Below, piece after piece: positions 40,900-49,713 of a stretch of 64,000 bases of DNA. The DNA comes from GCA-003244245 sp963822695. GTDB taxonomy: Bacteria > Actinomycetota > Actinomycetes > Mycobacteriales > Pseudonocardiaceae. The position numbers were made by a program, and so were the translations under genes. Numbering within the stretch: position 1 is the stretch's first letter; every line of letters starts with the position of its first letter. The stretch covers positions 194,700-258,699 of the forward strand of contig CAWGJH010000006.1 of assembly GCA_963822695.1 (NCBI GenBank), given 5' to 3'. Under the pieces are notes generated by a model. The model was not told the origin of the DNA. It saw only the letters and a list, made by a program, of their open reading frames with translations, and ran no database searches.

Positions 40900-42282
40900 C
40901 TACATGCCCTGAATGGGCGGCAGCGGGTTAACGTGGCCCGGAAGTCCAGGGTCGCCGGCCGGCGGTCGGCTGTGCGCTCGCCCATAGCGTTCGTGAGCTG
41001 CCTGCTTGCTCACCCCGAGCGACTGACCGATGTCGGTCCATGGCGCACCACGCGTTCGAGCCAACCGCACCAGCCTGGCCCGCCACCGGTCCACCACCCG
41101 GGCGAGCGCCTCCACCGCGGTCAAGGCCTCGAGTACCGGTTCGATGGGACGCTGTTCGCTGCTCGCAGCGGTGGGCCGATGAGGGTCGGCGGTGCCGTCC
41201 TGCGGGAGATACCGCCCGAAGCGCTCAGCGGCGTGCAGTGCCTCGTAGGTCTGCCATGGCAACGGCGTCGGGGCGACGGGCGGTGCGGGTCGGGTACGCG
41301 AAGGCGCAGCGGCCGGCTCGCCGGGGTCTTTCGGTGACCCATCGGCGGGCGGGAGCTTCAGATACACCCTGGTGATGGTTCCCTGCGGGCAGGTGCACTG
41401 CTGGACCAGGTCGGACAGGTGGTGGACCAGCAGCAGGCTCCGGCCGTCTGGTCGCCTGGGCTCAGCCAGTGGACGGTCGGAGCGCGAGCCATTGATGTGT
41501 CCGGCGTGTCGAACTTCGCACACCAGGTAGCCCCGCTCGGCCCAGATGTGCAGCGTGCCGGCGCCTCCGCCGGAAACAAGACGGAGGGCCACCAGTTCAC
41601 CGACGATCAGCTTGAGCTCCGCGTGATCGCCGCCCAGACCCAGCCGGACGGCGTGGTCGCAGGCGAACTGGCCGGCGAGTGCCTGGTTGGTAGCGTCGAA
41701 GGCGAAACACGGACTCACCGGTGGTGAGCAGCAGAGTTGGGTGTCGTCGGCAATGACACGTTCGGGCACGAAGCCGGTGCTGACCCGCTCACCGGTGCCA
41801 TCGATGAGTCGCGGATGGCTGGCTTCGGCCTCGGCAAGGGTTTGTGGGCCCACTCGGTCGGTGTCATACGGGCACAGCATGGTGACCGATCGACCGGCGA
41901 GCGCAATATTGATCAAGGTCTCTTGTTGGGCGCAGGCCGGGTACTCCCTGGGGGTGCGTCCGGTCCACAGGTGTTCGCCAATGATGCGCACCCGCCTGGA
42001 GGGGTGCGCATCGGCGAAAGCGCGCAGCGCATTGGGGATGATTCGCCCTGGGTTGCGGCCGGCGCGGGTCATATCGAGCAGCCGGACCCGCTCGGCGTCG
42101 GTGCCCAGTTCGGCAAGGATGAGCCGCAGGTTCGAGCCCGGCACGGCCAACGCCACGGGTTCACCAGCGGCCAGTCCCTCACGAATGAACGGCACCGTGC
42201 CCTCGAGGTACTCCGCAGCGCCACGGTAGAACAGCGCCGGGTGCACGAAATCGTCAGCCCAGCGCGGGGCCGGGGCGGTCAT
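40900..42282 (-). CDS. MEDS-domain sensor / RsbW-like ATPase with C-terminal HTH
   Basis: 460 residues. Residues 1-165 form a MEDS (DcmR-type) sensory domain (HPALFYRGAAEYLEGTVPFI, GEHLWTGRTPREYPACAQQE). An anti-sigma-type HATPase follows (LGGDHAELKLIVGELVALRL, LLLVHHLSDLVQQ), then a Pro-rich linker and a C-terminal helix-turn-helix (GAPWTDIGQSLGVSKQAAHE). MEDS-HATPase proteins normally act on sigma-factor pathways; the added DNA-binding end is unusual. ATG at 42282 was chosen over longer frames for its upstream GAAGGGAG. The nearby STAS protein is a possible partner. Confidence 0.8.
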   Translation of the reverse strand: MTAPAPRWADDFVHPALFYRGAAEYLEGTVPFIREGLAAGEPVALAVPGSNLRLILAELGTDAERVRLLDMTRAGRNPGRIIPNALRAFADAHPSRRVRIIGEHLWTGRTPREYPACAQQETLINIALAGRSVTMLCPYDTDRVGPQTLAEAEASHPRLIDGTGERVSTGFVPERVIADDTQLCCSPPVSPCFAFDATNQALAGQFACDHAVRLGLGGDHAELKLIVGELVALRLVSGGGAGTLHIWAERGYLVCEVRHAGHINGSRSDRPLAEPRRPDGRSLLLVHHLSDLVQQCTCPQGTITRVYLKLPPADGSPKDPGEPAAAPSRTRPAPPVAPTPLPWQTYEALHAAERFGRYLPQDGTADPHRPTAASSEQRPIEPVLEALTAVEALARVVDRWRARLVRLARTRGAPWTDIGQSLGVSKQAAHERYGRAHSRPPAGDPGLPGHVNPLPPIQGM

Positions 42283-42643
42283 CGCCCCAACACTCCCTTC
42301 AACGTGATCGTGCGGAGACGGCCGCGAGAACCGACGACCAGCACACCTACCACCTCGTCTCGACGCGACACATGGCGGTAACCCGCCACCGAATCGACGG
42401 ATCACCCATTACCGCGCCAAGCCCCACCCGACAGAGTAGGTACTCATTCGGTCTATCACAACCCGGGGTCACCCTGATCACAGTAAGTTGTGACCCGGAG
42501 CCTTCGCACCGGGTCAGGACTTGCCGCTCCCCAGATGGCTCCCCGGGTGGCTCGTCGATGCCTGGACGCGGCTGCTGTTGGCCTAGGATTCGCGTCTCGC
42601 AGCTTCCACCACACATCGCCCCACCACAGTGAAGGAGAGGCCC
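42283..42643. other. Divergent intergenic region (360 bp)
   Basis: Promoters for the MEDS gene and carbonic anhydrase should lie here. GGCGG-TAAC-CCGCC (near 42374-42387) is a short hairpin. Around 42460-42500 the related blocks GGGTCACC and GTGACCCGG face each other and might be an operator. No gene is supported. Confidence 0.4.
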
Positions 42644-43144
42644 ATGACGGCGATACAGGACCTGGTGGACCGCAACACAGCGCGCTCGGGCACCGGCCCT
42701 GGCCCGCTGGTGGGTCGGCCTAGCCTGCGCATCGCGCTGGTGGCCTGCATGGACGCCCGGATTGACCCAGCCCAGTTGCTCGGGCTGCGGCCCGGCGAGG
42801 CGCACGTGATCCGCAACGCGGGTGGCGTCGTCACCGACGACGTGATCCGCTCCCTAGCGGTCAGCCAGCGCAAGCTGGGCACCACCGAGGTGATGCTGGT
42901 GCACCACACCAAATGCGGGATGGCGACGTTCACCGACGATGACTTCGCCGCCGAGCTTCAGGAAGCTACCGGCCTGCGACCTACCTGGGCGGTCGAGACT
43001 TTCCGCGACATCGAATCCGACGTGCGGCAGTCGGTAGAACGGGTGCGGCGCAGCCCATTCCTGGGGGATACCACCGTGGTGCGGGGCTTTGTCGTGGATG
43101 TCAACACCGGCGACCTCGCCGAGGTCTTGCCGCCTCAACCGTGA
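42644..43144 (+). CDS. Beta-class carbonic anhydrase
   Basis: A 166-residue beta-CA. Zinc ligands are Cys35 (VACMDARID), His88 and Cys91 (HHTKCGM), with the Asp37-Arg39 dyad present. It interconverts CO2 and bicarbonate in the cytosol. GAAGGAGAGG precedes the ATG at 42644. Its stop overlaps the mutY GTG, and the gene order matches the mycobacterial locus. Confidence 0.93.
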   Translation: MTAIQDLVDRNTARSGTGPGPLVGRPSLRIALVACMDARIDPAQLLGLRPGEAHVIRNAGGVVTDDVIRSLAVSQRKLGTTEVMLVHHTKCGMATFTDDDFAAELQEATGLRPTWAVETFRDIESDVRQSVERVRRSPFLGDTTVVRGFVVDVNTGDLAEVLPPQP

Positions 43145-44004
43145 ACCCGACACATGTGATCGACTGGTTCGACGCCCATGCGCGGGCGTTGCCCTGGCGC
43201 GAGCCTGGCACCACGCCGTGGGGTGTTCTGGTCAGCGAGGTCATGCTGCAACAAACCCCGGTGAATCGCGTCGCTGGGATGTGGACCGAGTGGCTGACCC
43301 GCTGGCCCACGCCGTCGAGCCTGGCGGCCGAGACCCCAGGCACCGTCGTCCGCGCCTGGGGAAGGCTGGGTTACCCGCGGCGGGCGCTACGGCTGCATGC
43401 GGCCGCCACCATCATCGCCGCGCAGCACGACGACGTCGTCCCCGCCGATGTGGACGCGCTGCTCGCGCTGCCCGGGATCGGTGCCTACACCGCCCGCGCT
43501 GTGGCGGCCTTTGGGTACGGCCACCGGGTGCCGGTGGTGGATACCAACGTCCGCCGGGTGGTTGCTCGTGCGGTGCACGGCATGGCCGACTCCGGACCGC
43601 CGTCCACCTCCCGTGATCTGTCCGATGTGGATGGCATGCTGCCGCGGGTGCGGCCCGCCCACTTCTGCGCCGCGCTGATGGAGCTCGGTGCCGTCGTGTG
43701 CACCGCGCACCGGCCACGCTGCGCCGACTGTCCGGTAGCCGACGAGTGCGCCTGGGTGCGCGCGGGCCGGCCCGCCGGAGGCGCCCCTGCTCGACCCGCA
43801 CAGCGCTTTGCGGGCACCGACCGCCAGGTGCGCGGGTTGTTGCTCGACGTCCTGCGAGCAGCGGCGGATCCGGTGCCCCGAGCCCGGCTGGACGCGGTCT
43901 GGCTGGACGCGCCGCAGCGCGACCGGTGCCTGGGCTCGCTGCTCGTCGACGGCCTGGTGGAGCAGATGTGCGACGGCCGCTTCGCCCTGCCTGGAGAACG
44001 CTGA
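43141..44004 (+). CDS. mutY: A/G-specific adenine glycosylase MutY
   Basis: A 287-residue HhH-GPD glycosylase that removes adenine mispaired with 8-oxoguanine. Catalytic Glu33 lies in VSEVMLQQTPVNRV, followed by the helix-hairpin-helix LPGIGAYTARAVAAFG and the catalytic Asp in VPVVDTNVRR. An iron-sulfur loop Cx6CxxCx5C (CTAHRPRCADCPVADEC) is complete. It lacks a full NUDIX-like C-terminal domain, which is common in actinobacteria. It is translationally coupled to the carbonic anhydrase gene. Confidence 0.95.
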   Translation: MNPTHVIDWFDAHARALPWREPGTTPWGVLVSEVMLQQTPVNRVAGMWTEWLTRWPTPSSLAAETPGTVVRAWGRLGYPRRALRLHAAATIIAAQHDDVVPADVDALLALPGIGAYTARAVAAFGYGHRVPVVDTNVRRVVARAVHGMADSGPPSTSRDLSDVDGMLPRVRPAHFCAALMELGAVVCTAHRPRCADCPVADECAWVRAGRPAGGAPARPAQRFAGTDRQVRGLLLDVLRAAADPVPRARLDAVWLDAPQRDRCLGSLLVDGLVEQMCDGRFALPGER

Positions 44005-44037
44005 GCCGCGCCGGGGTCCTAGCCGTAGGCTAGCTGC

Positions 44038-44355
44038 ATGGCCGTCGTAAAGATCAACGCAATTGAGGTGCCGGAAGGCGCGGGTCCCGAGTTGGAGCGC
44101 CGGTTCTCGGCCCGCCACGGGGCGGTGGAGTCCGCCCCAGGTTTTCTCGGCTTTGAGCTGCTGCGCCCCGTAGCCGGAGACAACCGGTACTTCGTCTACA
44201 CCAAGTGGGAGACCGAGGAGCACTTCCAAGCCTGGCGTAACGGCCCGGCGATGGAAGCACACTCTGGCGAGCGGGCGAAACCAGTGGCGAGCGGCTCGGC
44301 ACTCCTGGAGTTCGAGGTCGTGCAGTCCGCCGAGCCGTCCCCCGGTACCCCCTAG
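44038..44355 (+). CDS. ABM-domain protein, MhuD/IsdG-like haem-degrading monooxygenase
   Basis: A 105-residue ferredoxin-like ABM protein (KINAIEVPEGAGPELERRFS, GFLGFELLRPV, FVYTKWETEEHFQAWRNGPA, SGERAKPVASGSALLEFEVV). The conserved Asn near the N-terminus, Trp in KWETEE and His in MEAHSGERA fit haem-degrading MhuD/IsdG enzymes, and the place between mutY and clpC is the same as mhuD in mycobacteria. It would release iron from haem. Confidence 0.82.
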   Translation: MAVVKINAIEVPEGAGPELERRFSARHGAVESAPGFLGFELLRPVAGDNRYFVYTKWETEEHFQAWRNGPAMEAHSGERAKPVASGSALLEFEVVQSAEPSPGTP

Positions 44356-44404
44356 CCCCCATTCGCCGGCCGAATAGCGGTCCGGAACCCGGTGAATCAA
44401 CGAC

Positions 44405-44440
44405 AACCGGGGCGACTCCCCGGAGGGAGTCGCCCCGGTT
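44405..44440. terminator. Bidirectional hairpin between mhuD-like gene and clpC
   Basis: A perfect 16-bp stem (AACCGGGGCGACTCCC paired with its complement) around a CGGA loop, flanked by A and T runs on the two sides. It sits between convergent genes and should terminate transcription from both. Confidence 0.9.
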
Positions 44441-44451
44441 TCACCGTCAAC

Positions 44452-46980
44452 TCAGTCGGAGCTTGGGGCGCTGTCCAGGTCGACTAGGGGGGCGTCGGGC
44501 ACCCGCAACGTCTTTGCCACGCCACGGAATACGAGTCGAGCGTCGTCGACCGGGCCCTCACCGTCCCAGTTCTCGGTGTCGACGATGACGATCTGCCCAG
44601 GCTCGATCTCGCCGAACAGGATCTTCTCCGACAGCTGGTCCTCGATCTCCCGCTGGATGGTCCGGCGCAGCGGCCGCGCTCCTAACACGGGATCGAATCC
44701 GCGCTTGGCAAGGAGTTTTTTGGCCGTCGTGGTGAGCTCCAGCTCCATGTCCTTGTTGCGGAGCTGGACCTCTACCCGGGTGATCATCAGGTCCACCATC
44801 GTGATGATCTCGTTCTCAGTGAGCTGATGGAAGACGATCGTGTCGTCGATCCGGTTGAGGAACTCCGGGCGGAAGTGCTTCTTGACCTCGTCGTTGACCT
44901 TGCTCTTCATCCGCTCGTAGGTCGAGCTCTCGTCATTGCTCGCCGAGAAGCCCAGACCCACCGCCTTGGAGATGTCCGAGGTGCCGAGGTTGGTGGTAAA
45001 AATGATCACAGTGTTCTTGAAGTCCACCGTGCGGCCTTGGCCATCGGTCAGCCGACCGTCCTCCAACACCTGCAGCAGCGTGTTGTACACCTCCTGGTGC
45101 GCCTTCTCGATCTCATCGAAGAGCACCACCGAGAACGGCTTGCGGCGAACCTTTTCGGTGAGCTGGCCACCCTCCTCGTAACCCACGTATCCAGGAGGAG
45201 CACCGAAGAGCCGGGATGCGGTGTAGCGGTCGTGAAACTCACCCATGTCGATCTGGATGAGTGCGTTGTCATCACCGAACAGGAACTGCGCCAGCGCCTT
45301 GGACAGCTCAGTCTTACCCACGCCGGAGGGGCCGGCGAAGATGAACGAGCCGGAGGGTCGCCTGGGGTCCTTCAGGCCTGCCCGGGTCCGACGGATCGCC
45401 TTGGACACGGCCTTGACCGCCTCATGCTGGCCGATGATCCGTTTGTGCAGCTCGTCCTCCATGCGCAGCAGCCGGGTGGTCTCCTGCTCGGTGAGCTTGA
45501 ACACCGGGATTCCGGTCCAGTTGGCCAGCACCTCGGCGATCTGCTCGTCATCGACCTCGGCGACGACGTCGAGGTCACCGGCCTTCCATTGCTTCTCCCG
45601 GTCGGACTTCTTGATCAGTAGCTGCTTCTCCGAGTCGCGCAGCTTCGCGGCGCGCTCGAAGTCCTGAGCGTCGATGGCTGATTCCTTGTCCCGACGCACC
45701 GCAGCAATCTTCTCGTCGAAGTCGCGCAGGTCCGGCGGCGCGGTCATCCGGCGGATCCGCATCCGAGCGCCGGCTTCGTCGATCAGGTCGATCGCCTTGT
45801 CCGGCAGGAACCGGTCGTTAATGTAGCGATCGGCCAGCGTGGCGGCTGACACCAAAGCGCTGTCGGTGATGGACACCCGGTGGTGCGCCTCGTAGCGGTC
45901 CCGCAGGCCCTTGAGGATCTCGATGGTGTGATCGATGCCCGGCTCATTGACCTGGATCGGCTGGAACCGACGCTCCAGCGCGGGGTCCTTCTCCACGTAC
46001 TTGCGGTATTCGTCCAGCGTGGTTGCACCGATGGTCTGCAGCTCGCCACGCGCCAGCATCGGCTTGAGGATCGACGCGGCGTCGATCGCTCCCTCCGCGG
46101 CACCGGCCCCGACCAACGTGTGCATCTCGTCGATGAACAGGATGATGTCGCCGCGGGTGCGGATCTCCTTGAGTACCTTCTTCAGGCGCTCCTCGAAGTC
46201 ACCGCGGTACCGGGAGCCCGCCACCAGCGAGCCGAGGTCCAGGGTATAAAGCTGCTTGTCCTTGAGCGTCTCGGGCACCTCACCCTTGACGATGTTCTGC
46301 GCGAGCCCCTCAACGACGGCGGTCTTGCCGACGCCAGCCTCGCCGATGAGCACCGGGTTGTTTTTGGTGCGCCGGGACAGTACCTGCATGACCCGCTCGA
46401 TTTCCTTACCTCGCCCGATCACCGGGTCCAGCTTGCCCTCGCGGGCGCTGGCGGTGAGATTGCGGCCGAACTGGTCGAGCACCAGGGAGGACGATGGGGT
46501 GCCCTCGCCGCGCCCTGAGCCAGACTCCGCGGGCTCCTTACCCTGGTAACCCGACAGCAGCTGCAGTACCTGCTGGCGCACCCGGTTGAGGTCGGCGCCC
46601 AGCTTCACCAGCACTTGCGCGGCCACGCCCTCACCCTCGCGGATGAGCCCGAGCAGGATGTGCTCGGTGCCGATGTAGTTGTGGCCAAGCTGCAGCGCCT
46701 CACGCAGCGAGAGCTCCAGTACCTTTTTGGCTCGTGGGGTGAACGGGATGTGCCCCGAGGGCGCCTGCTGGCCCTGGCCGATGATCTCCTCGACCTGCTG
46801 GCGCACGCCTTCCAGGGCGATTCCCAGTGATTCGAGGGCCTTGGCCGCGACACCCTCACCCTCGTGGATCAGACCCAGCAGGATGTGCTCGGTGCCGATG
46901 TAGTTGTGGTTGAGCATCCTGGCCTCTTCCTGGGCCAGCACAACCACCCGCCGCGCGCGGTCGGTGAACCTTTCAAACAT
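44452..46980 (-). CDS. clpC: ClpC, AAA+ unfoldase of the ClpCP protease
   Basis: 842 residues, full length for actinobacterial ClpC1. The N-terminal domain has two repeats (ARRVVVLAQEEARMLNHNYI, LSLREALQLGHNYIGTEHIL). D1 has Walker A GEAGVGKT and Walker B IILFIDEMHT. A middle coiled-coil with a UVR-like DFERAAKLRDSEKQLL follows. D2 has GPSGVGKTELSKALAQ and VLFDEIEKAH. It unfolds substrates for ClpP and is essential in relatives. A palindrome lies just upstream. Confidence 0.97.
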   Translation of the reverse strand: MFERFTDRARRVVVLAQEEARMLNHNYIGTEHILLGLIHEGEGVAAKALESLGIALEGVRQQVEEIIGQGQQAPSGHIPFTPRAKKVLELSLREALQLGHNYIGTEHILLGLIREGEGVAAQVLVKLGADLNRVRQQVLQLLSGYQGKEPAESGSGRGEGTPSSSLVLDQFGRNLTASAREGKLDPVIGRGKEIERVMQVLSRRTKNNPVLIGEAGVGKTAVVEGLAQNIVKGEVPETLKDKQLYTLDLGSLVAGSRYRGDFEERLKKVLKEIRTRGDIILFIDEMHTLVGAGAAEGAIDAASILKPMLARGELQTIGATTLDEYRKYVEKDPALERRFQPIQVNEPGIDHTIEILKGLRDRYEAHHRVSITDSALVSAATLADRYINDRFLPDKAIDLIDEAGARMRIRRMTAPPDLRDFDEKIAAVRRDKESAIDAQDFERAAKLRDSEKQLLIKKSDREKQWKAGDLDVVAEVDDEQIAEVLANWTGIPVFKLTEQETTRLLRMEDELHKRIIGQHEAVKAVSKAIRRTRAGLKDPRRPSGSFIFAGPSGVGKTELSKALAQFLFGDDNALIQIDMGEFHDRYTASRLFGAPPGYVGYEEGGQLTEKVRRKPFSVVLFDEIEKAHQEVYNTLLQVLEDGRLTDGQGRTVDFKNTVIIFTTNLGTSDISKAVGLGFSASNDESSTYERMKSKVNDEVKKHFRPEFLNRIDDTIVFHQLTENEIITMVDLMITRVEVQLRNKDMELELTTTAKKLLAKRGFDPVLGARPLRRTIQREIEDQLSEKILFGEIEPGQIVIVDTENWDGEGPVDDARLVFRGVAKTLRVPDAPLVDLDSAPSSD

Positions 46981-46998
46981 TGTGCACTCCTGACTGCC

Positions 46999-47013
46999 GC
47001 GCCATGGTGGCGC
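46999..47013. promoter_or_regulatory. GCGCCA-TGG-TGGCGC palindrome upstream of clpC
   Basis: A perfect 6-bp inverted repeat 19-33 bases before the clpC ATG. Actinobacterial clp genes are often controlled by ClgR through GC-rich palindromes, so this is a candidate operator. The match to a ClgR consensus is not strong. Confidence 0.3.
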
Positions 47014-47236
47014 AGCCGGTACTGGGTCAGACAGTCCGTGCCGTCACTGTAGCTCCCGGACGGTCATCCTCGCTCTCGAACTGCTGCCAGGCTCCCCTGC
47101 TGCAACGTGCTACCGCTGGTCAGGATTCCGCAGCGCGACGCCTGTCCGCTCAGGGTGAACGAGACCGTCCCGCCCGGGTAGTCCCGGCGCGGCAGAGGGT
47201 GCTCGCGAGCAATCCGACTGCTAGGTTTGGACGGCG

Positions 47237-47255
47237 TTAGGTAAGGCAAACCTGT
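47237..47255. promoter_or_regulatory. IdeR/DtxR-type iron box
   Basis: TTAGGTAAGGCAAACCTGT closely follows the IdeR consensus TTAGGTTAGGCTAACCTAA, with four mismatches in 19 positions. It lies 21 bases before the FhuF-like gene start. It predicts iron-dependent repression of that gene. Confidence 0.8.
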
Positions 47256-47276
47256 TTTGGAGAAAGCGACCCGGAC

Positions 47277-48224
47277 ATGACCGCAGGGGAGAGGCTCGTT
47301 CCGCACGCTAAGGTGCCTAAGGTGCCTACCCGGGAGCCACCGGGAGCGAGTCAGCCTCGCGGCACGCACCCACTGGCCACGTCGGTGGCTACGGTGGATC
47401 ATGCGGTAAGATTGCTGTCCTTCCGGGTGTGTGACCAGACGTTCGACGAGCCCAGTTCTCACCAGCGCAGCGCCCCGTGGATCGCGTGTGACCAAGCCCT
47501 GTCCGATCCCGACTTTTTCGCGCGGTGGCGGGCGACGGTCGCGCAACGGCTAGCCGAGCAGTACCCCCACGGCCCGGAGAAGACCCACGTCCCGGAGAAG
47601 ACCACCGGCGGCTACGTCCTGCAGTGGTATCTGGTCATCCCCAGCTACCTCGGCGCGTTGGTGTTCCACTCCGCCCGGCGGGTGCCCAAGCTATCGCCGC
47701 GGCAGCTCGGATTCCGGCTCGATCCGGCGGCGCTGCAGGAGGTGGCGCTGCGCCCGGGCCGATTCTGGTGCTTACCCGGTGATCCCGACGCTGGCCATCC
47801 CGATGCTGTGCCGGTGCCCGACGAGGCGGCGCTGGGGGCGGTACTGCGCCGTCAAGTGATCGCGCACGCCACCCGCTTCCTCGCCGTCTACGACCCGCAG
47901 GTGCGTTTCGGGCACCGCACGCAGTGGGCAACGGTAACCGACGTGCTGGACAGCGGCCTGCTGCTCGCGGGGCGCTCGTTCGGGTCACCGCAGGCCGGTG
48001 CCGCCGATGCGCGGCTGGTGCTCGCCGACGGCGAGAAACCGCTCACCTCAGCGTCGACGATTTACCAGGTGACCGACGAACGCGGACGCACCTACTGGAC
48101 CCGCCGACGCGGCTCATGCTGCTTTCTTTACGCGCTGCCCGGGGTCGAGCGTCCCTGCGCCAGCTGCCCGCGGATCAACGACGGCGAACGGGCCCGTATC
48201 TTCGGCACGCGCGACCCGGCCTGA
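47277..48224 (+). CDS. FhuF-like [2Fe-2S] ferric-siderophore reductase
   Basis: A 315-residue protein whose C-terminus has the FhuF-type cluster motif RRGSCCFLYALPGVERPCAS followed by CP, i.e. CC-x10-C-x2-C, preceded by TYWTRRR. The N-terminal two thirds match actinobacterial (2Fe-2S)-binding proteins with a YVLQWYLVIPSYLGALVFHS segment. It would reduce ferric siderophores in the cytosol to release iron. The iron box directly upstream supports this role. The start is uncertain because GGAG lies 14 bases before the ATG. Confidence 0.85.
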   Translation: MTAGERLVPHAKVPKVPTREPPGASQPRGTHPLATSVATVDHAVRLLSFRVCDQTFDEPSSHQRSAPWIACDQALSDPDFFARWRATVAQRLAEQYPHGPEKTHVPEKTTGGYVLQWYLVIPSYLGALVFHSARRVPKLSPRQLGFRLDPAALQEVALRPGRFWCLPGDPDAGHPDAVPVPDEAALGAVLRRQVIAHATRFLAVYDPQVRFGHRTQWATVTDVLDSGLLLAGRSFGSPQAGAADARLVLADGEKPLTSASTIYQVTDERGRTYWTRRRGSCCFLYALPGVERPCASCPRINDGERARIFGTRDPA

Positions 48225-48365
48225 GCCCCTCGCAAACCGTCTCTTCAGCGCCTGTCGATCCGTCTGTGGAACCGTCGTCGAACCACAGGTGCGACCTGAG
48301 CGTTTATCGTGATGCGGGCAAAACTGCTCGCGAGGTGTTCATACTTCGAGGGAGGGAGCCGTCCG

Positions 48366-48869
48366 ATGGTGAGCCTGGTGAAGGGTTTCGCAGGCAAGCC
48401 CGCGCATGCCCCGCTGACCGACGTCGGTATCGGTGCCTACACCGCCGGCGTCGCGATGCTCGTGGCCGGCGCGGCCGGGTTTCAGCAAGCCGCGATGGCC
48501 ACCGCTTCAGTGATCACGATAGCGGTCGGACTCATCGCCGCCATACCGACCATCATCACCGGCCTGGTGGACTTGTTCGGTATTCCCGCAGATGCGCCCG
48601 CGCGCACCCTTGGATGGTGGCACCTGACCCTGATGGCCAGCGCCACCGGCATGTTCGCCGGAACGTTCCGGTTGCAGTTGGCCGGGTACTCCAGCGGTAA
48701 GATCATCACGTCGGCTTTGACCCTCGGGGTCATCTCCTGGGTGCTCCTGTTGGTCGGCGGCTACCTCGGTGGCGCACTCACCTTCGTCTACGGAGTCCGG
48801 GTACTCAAGCACCCCCACGCAGCTATGGTTGATGCGCTCATTCCCGGTCGCGCCGACCATACTGACTAA
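48366..48869 (+). CDS. DUF2231 membrane protein
   Basis: A 167-residue protein with four membrane helices (AGVAMLVAGAAGFQQAAM, ASVITIAVGLIAAIPTIITG, LTLMASATGMFAGTFRLQLA and the VISWVLLLVGGYLGGALTFV helix), matching the DUF2231 four-helix bundle seen in heme-binding-like membrane proteins. GAGGGAG lies upstream of ATG 48366. The function is unknown; placement after the iron-regulated reductase is suggestive only. Confidence 0.82.
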   Translation: MVSLVKGFAGKPAHAPLTDVGIGAYTAGVAMLVAGAAGFQQAAMATASVITIAVGLIAAIPTIITGLVDLFGIPADAPARTLGWWHLTLMASATGMFAGTFRLQLAGYSSGKIITSALTLGVISWVLLLVGGYLGGALTFVYGVRVLKHPHAAMVDALIPGRADHTD

Positions 48870-48923
48870 GGGCTGCACCCGTTGCCCGCAGCTAGACCGA
48901 TAGGAACATCCAGACCCGACAAC

Positions 48924-48958
48924 GCACCGGTGCCGTCTGGCTAGGACGGCACCGGTGC
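48924..48958. terminator. Hairpin between the DUF2231 gene and lsr2
   Basis: A perfect 14-bp stem (GCACCGGTGCCGTC and its complement) with a 7-base loop between two convergent genes. It is a likely bidirectional terminator, though without a long U tract. Confidence 0.85.
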
Positions 48959-48968
48959 ATACTGGGCC

Positions 48969-49316
48969 TCAGTTCCCCTTGTGGTAAGCGTCCAACACCT
49001 CAGCGGGGATGCGGCCACGGTCTGAGACGTTGTAACCGTTCTTGCGGGCCCACTCGCGGATCGCAGCGTTCTGTTCGCGGTCCACCGACGCCCGACCGGC
49101 GCCACTAGCCCGACGAGCCGGACCTGTGACCTTGCGACGCCCACCCGCCTTGCGGGCGTTGCTGACATAGTCGGCCAGTGAGCCACGCAGCTTCCCCGCG
49201 TTACCCGCCGACAGATCAATCTCGTAAGACACGCCGTCGATACCAAACTCAACGGTCTCTTCAGCGGTACCTCCATCGAGGTCATCGACCAAGGTTACGG
49301 TGACCTTCTGCGCCAT
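48969..49316 (-). CDS. lsr2: Lsr2 nucleoid-associated xenogeneic silencer
   Basis: A 115-residue Lsr2. The N-terminal dimerisation domain (KVTVTLVDDLDGGTAEETVE, EFGIDGVSYEIDLSAGNAGK) and the C-terminal AT-hook-like DNA-binding domain (AAIREWARKNGYNVSDRGRI, with the R-G-R minor-groove motif) are intact. It bridges AT-rich DNA and silences foreign genes. GGGAGG precedes the ATG. The lower-GC restriction locus in this window is a likely target. The expected upstream neighbour, lysS, is decayed. Confidence 0.96.
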   Translation of the reverse strand: MAQKVTVTLVDDLDGGTAEETVEFGIDGVSYEIDLSAGNAGKLRGSLADYVSNARKAGGRRKVTGPARRASGAGRASVDREQNAAIREWARKNGYNVSDRGRIPAEVLDAYHKGN

Positions 49317-49387
49317 GCGCGTCGTCCTCCCTCAGGGACGTGGTGGACGGAGCCATCGCACGACGACTCCAACAGACAACGAGTAGG

Positions 49388-49710
49388 TTAGCCCAATTCC
49401 GGGAGGATTGCGAAATCGACCCGCGTCCAGTCCACCCATTGTGGTCGTACCAGCGGAAACGCCGATGGCCTCACGGATACCTGAACCCATGTGCGCCATG
49501 CGCAGCCGGTCGATCCCCATTCCCATGCCGCCACTTGGCGGCATTCCGAACTCGACCAGACCCGCGGCACCGCGGTCTCGGAGACGCACTCGATCCCGCC
49601 AACCACGCACCGCTTCAGGTACAGCCCTTCAGGTACAGCTCTGGGGTGATCCGCAGGTACAGGTCACGCTCGAGTGCGTTGGAGTACGTCACAAACGGCC
49701 GCACCGCGGC
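49388..49710 (-). pseudogene. lysS: Decayed lysyl-tRNA synthetase gene (lysS remnant)
   Basis: Minus-strand pieces match class II LysRS. RPFVTYSNALERDLYLRITPELYLK is the start of the motif 2 region. After a frameshift KRCVVGGIECVSETA follows, and after a large internal deletion comes the motif 3 end VEFGMPPSGGMGMGIDRLRM, then IREAI and, in a shifted frame, AFPLVRPQ. A 14-bp tandem duplication (49613-49640) explains the first shift and one extra base the last. Most of the gene, including the anticodon-binding domain, is gone. It sits exactly where lysS normally lies, between coaX and lsr2. Confidence 0.75.
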
Positions 49711-49713
49711 ACG

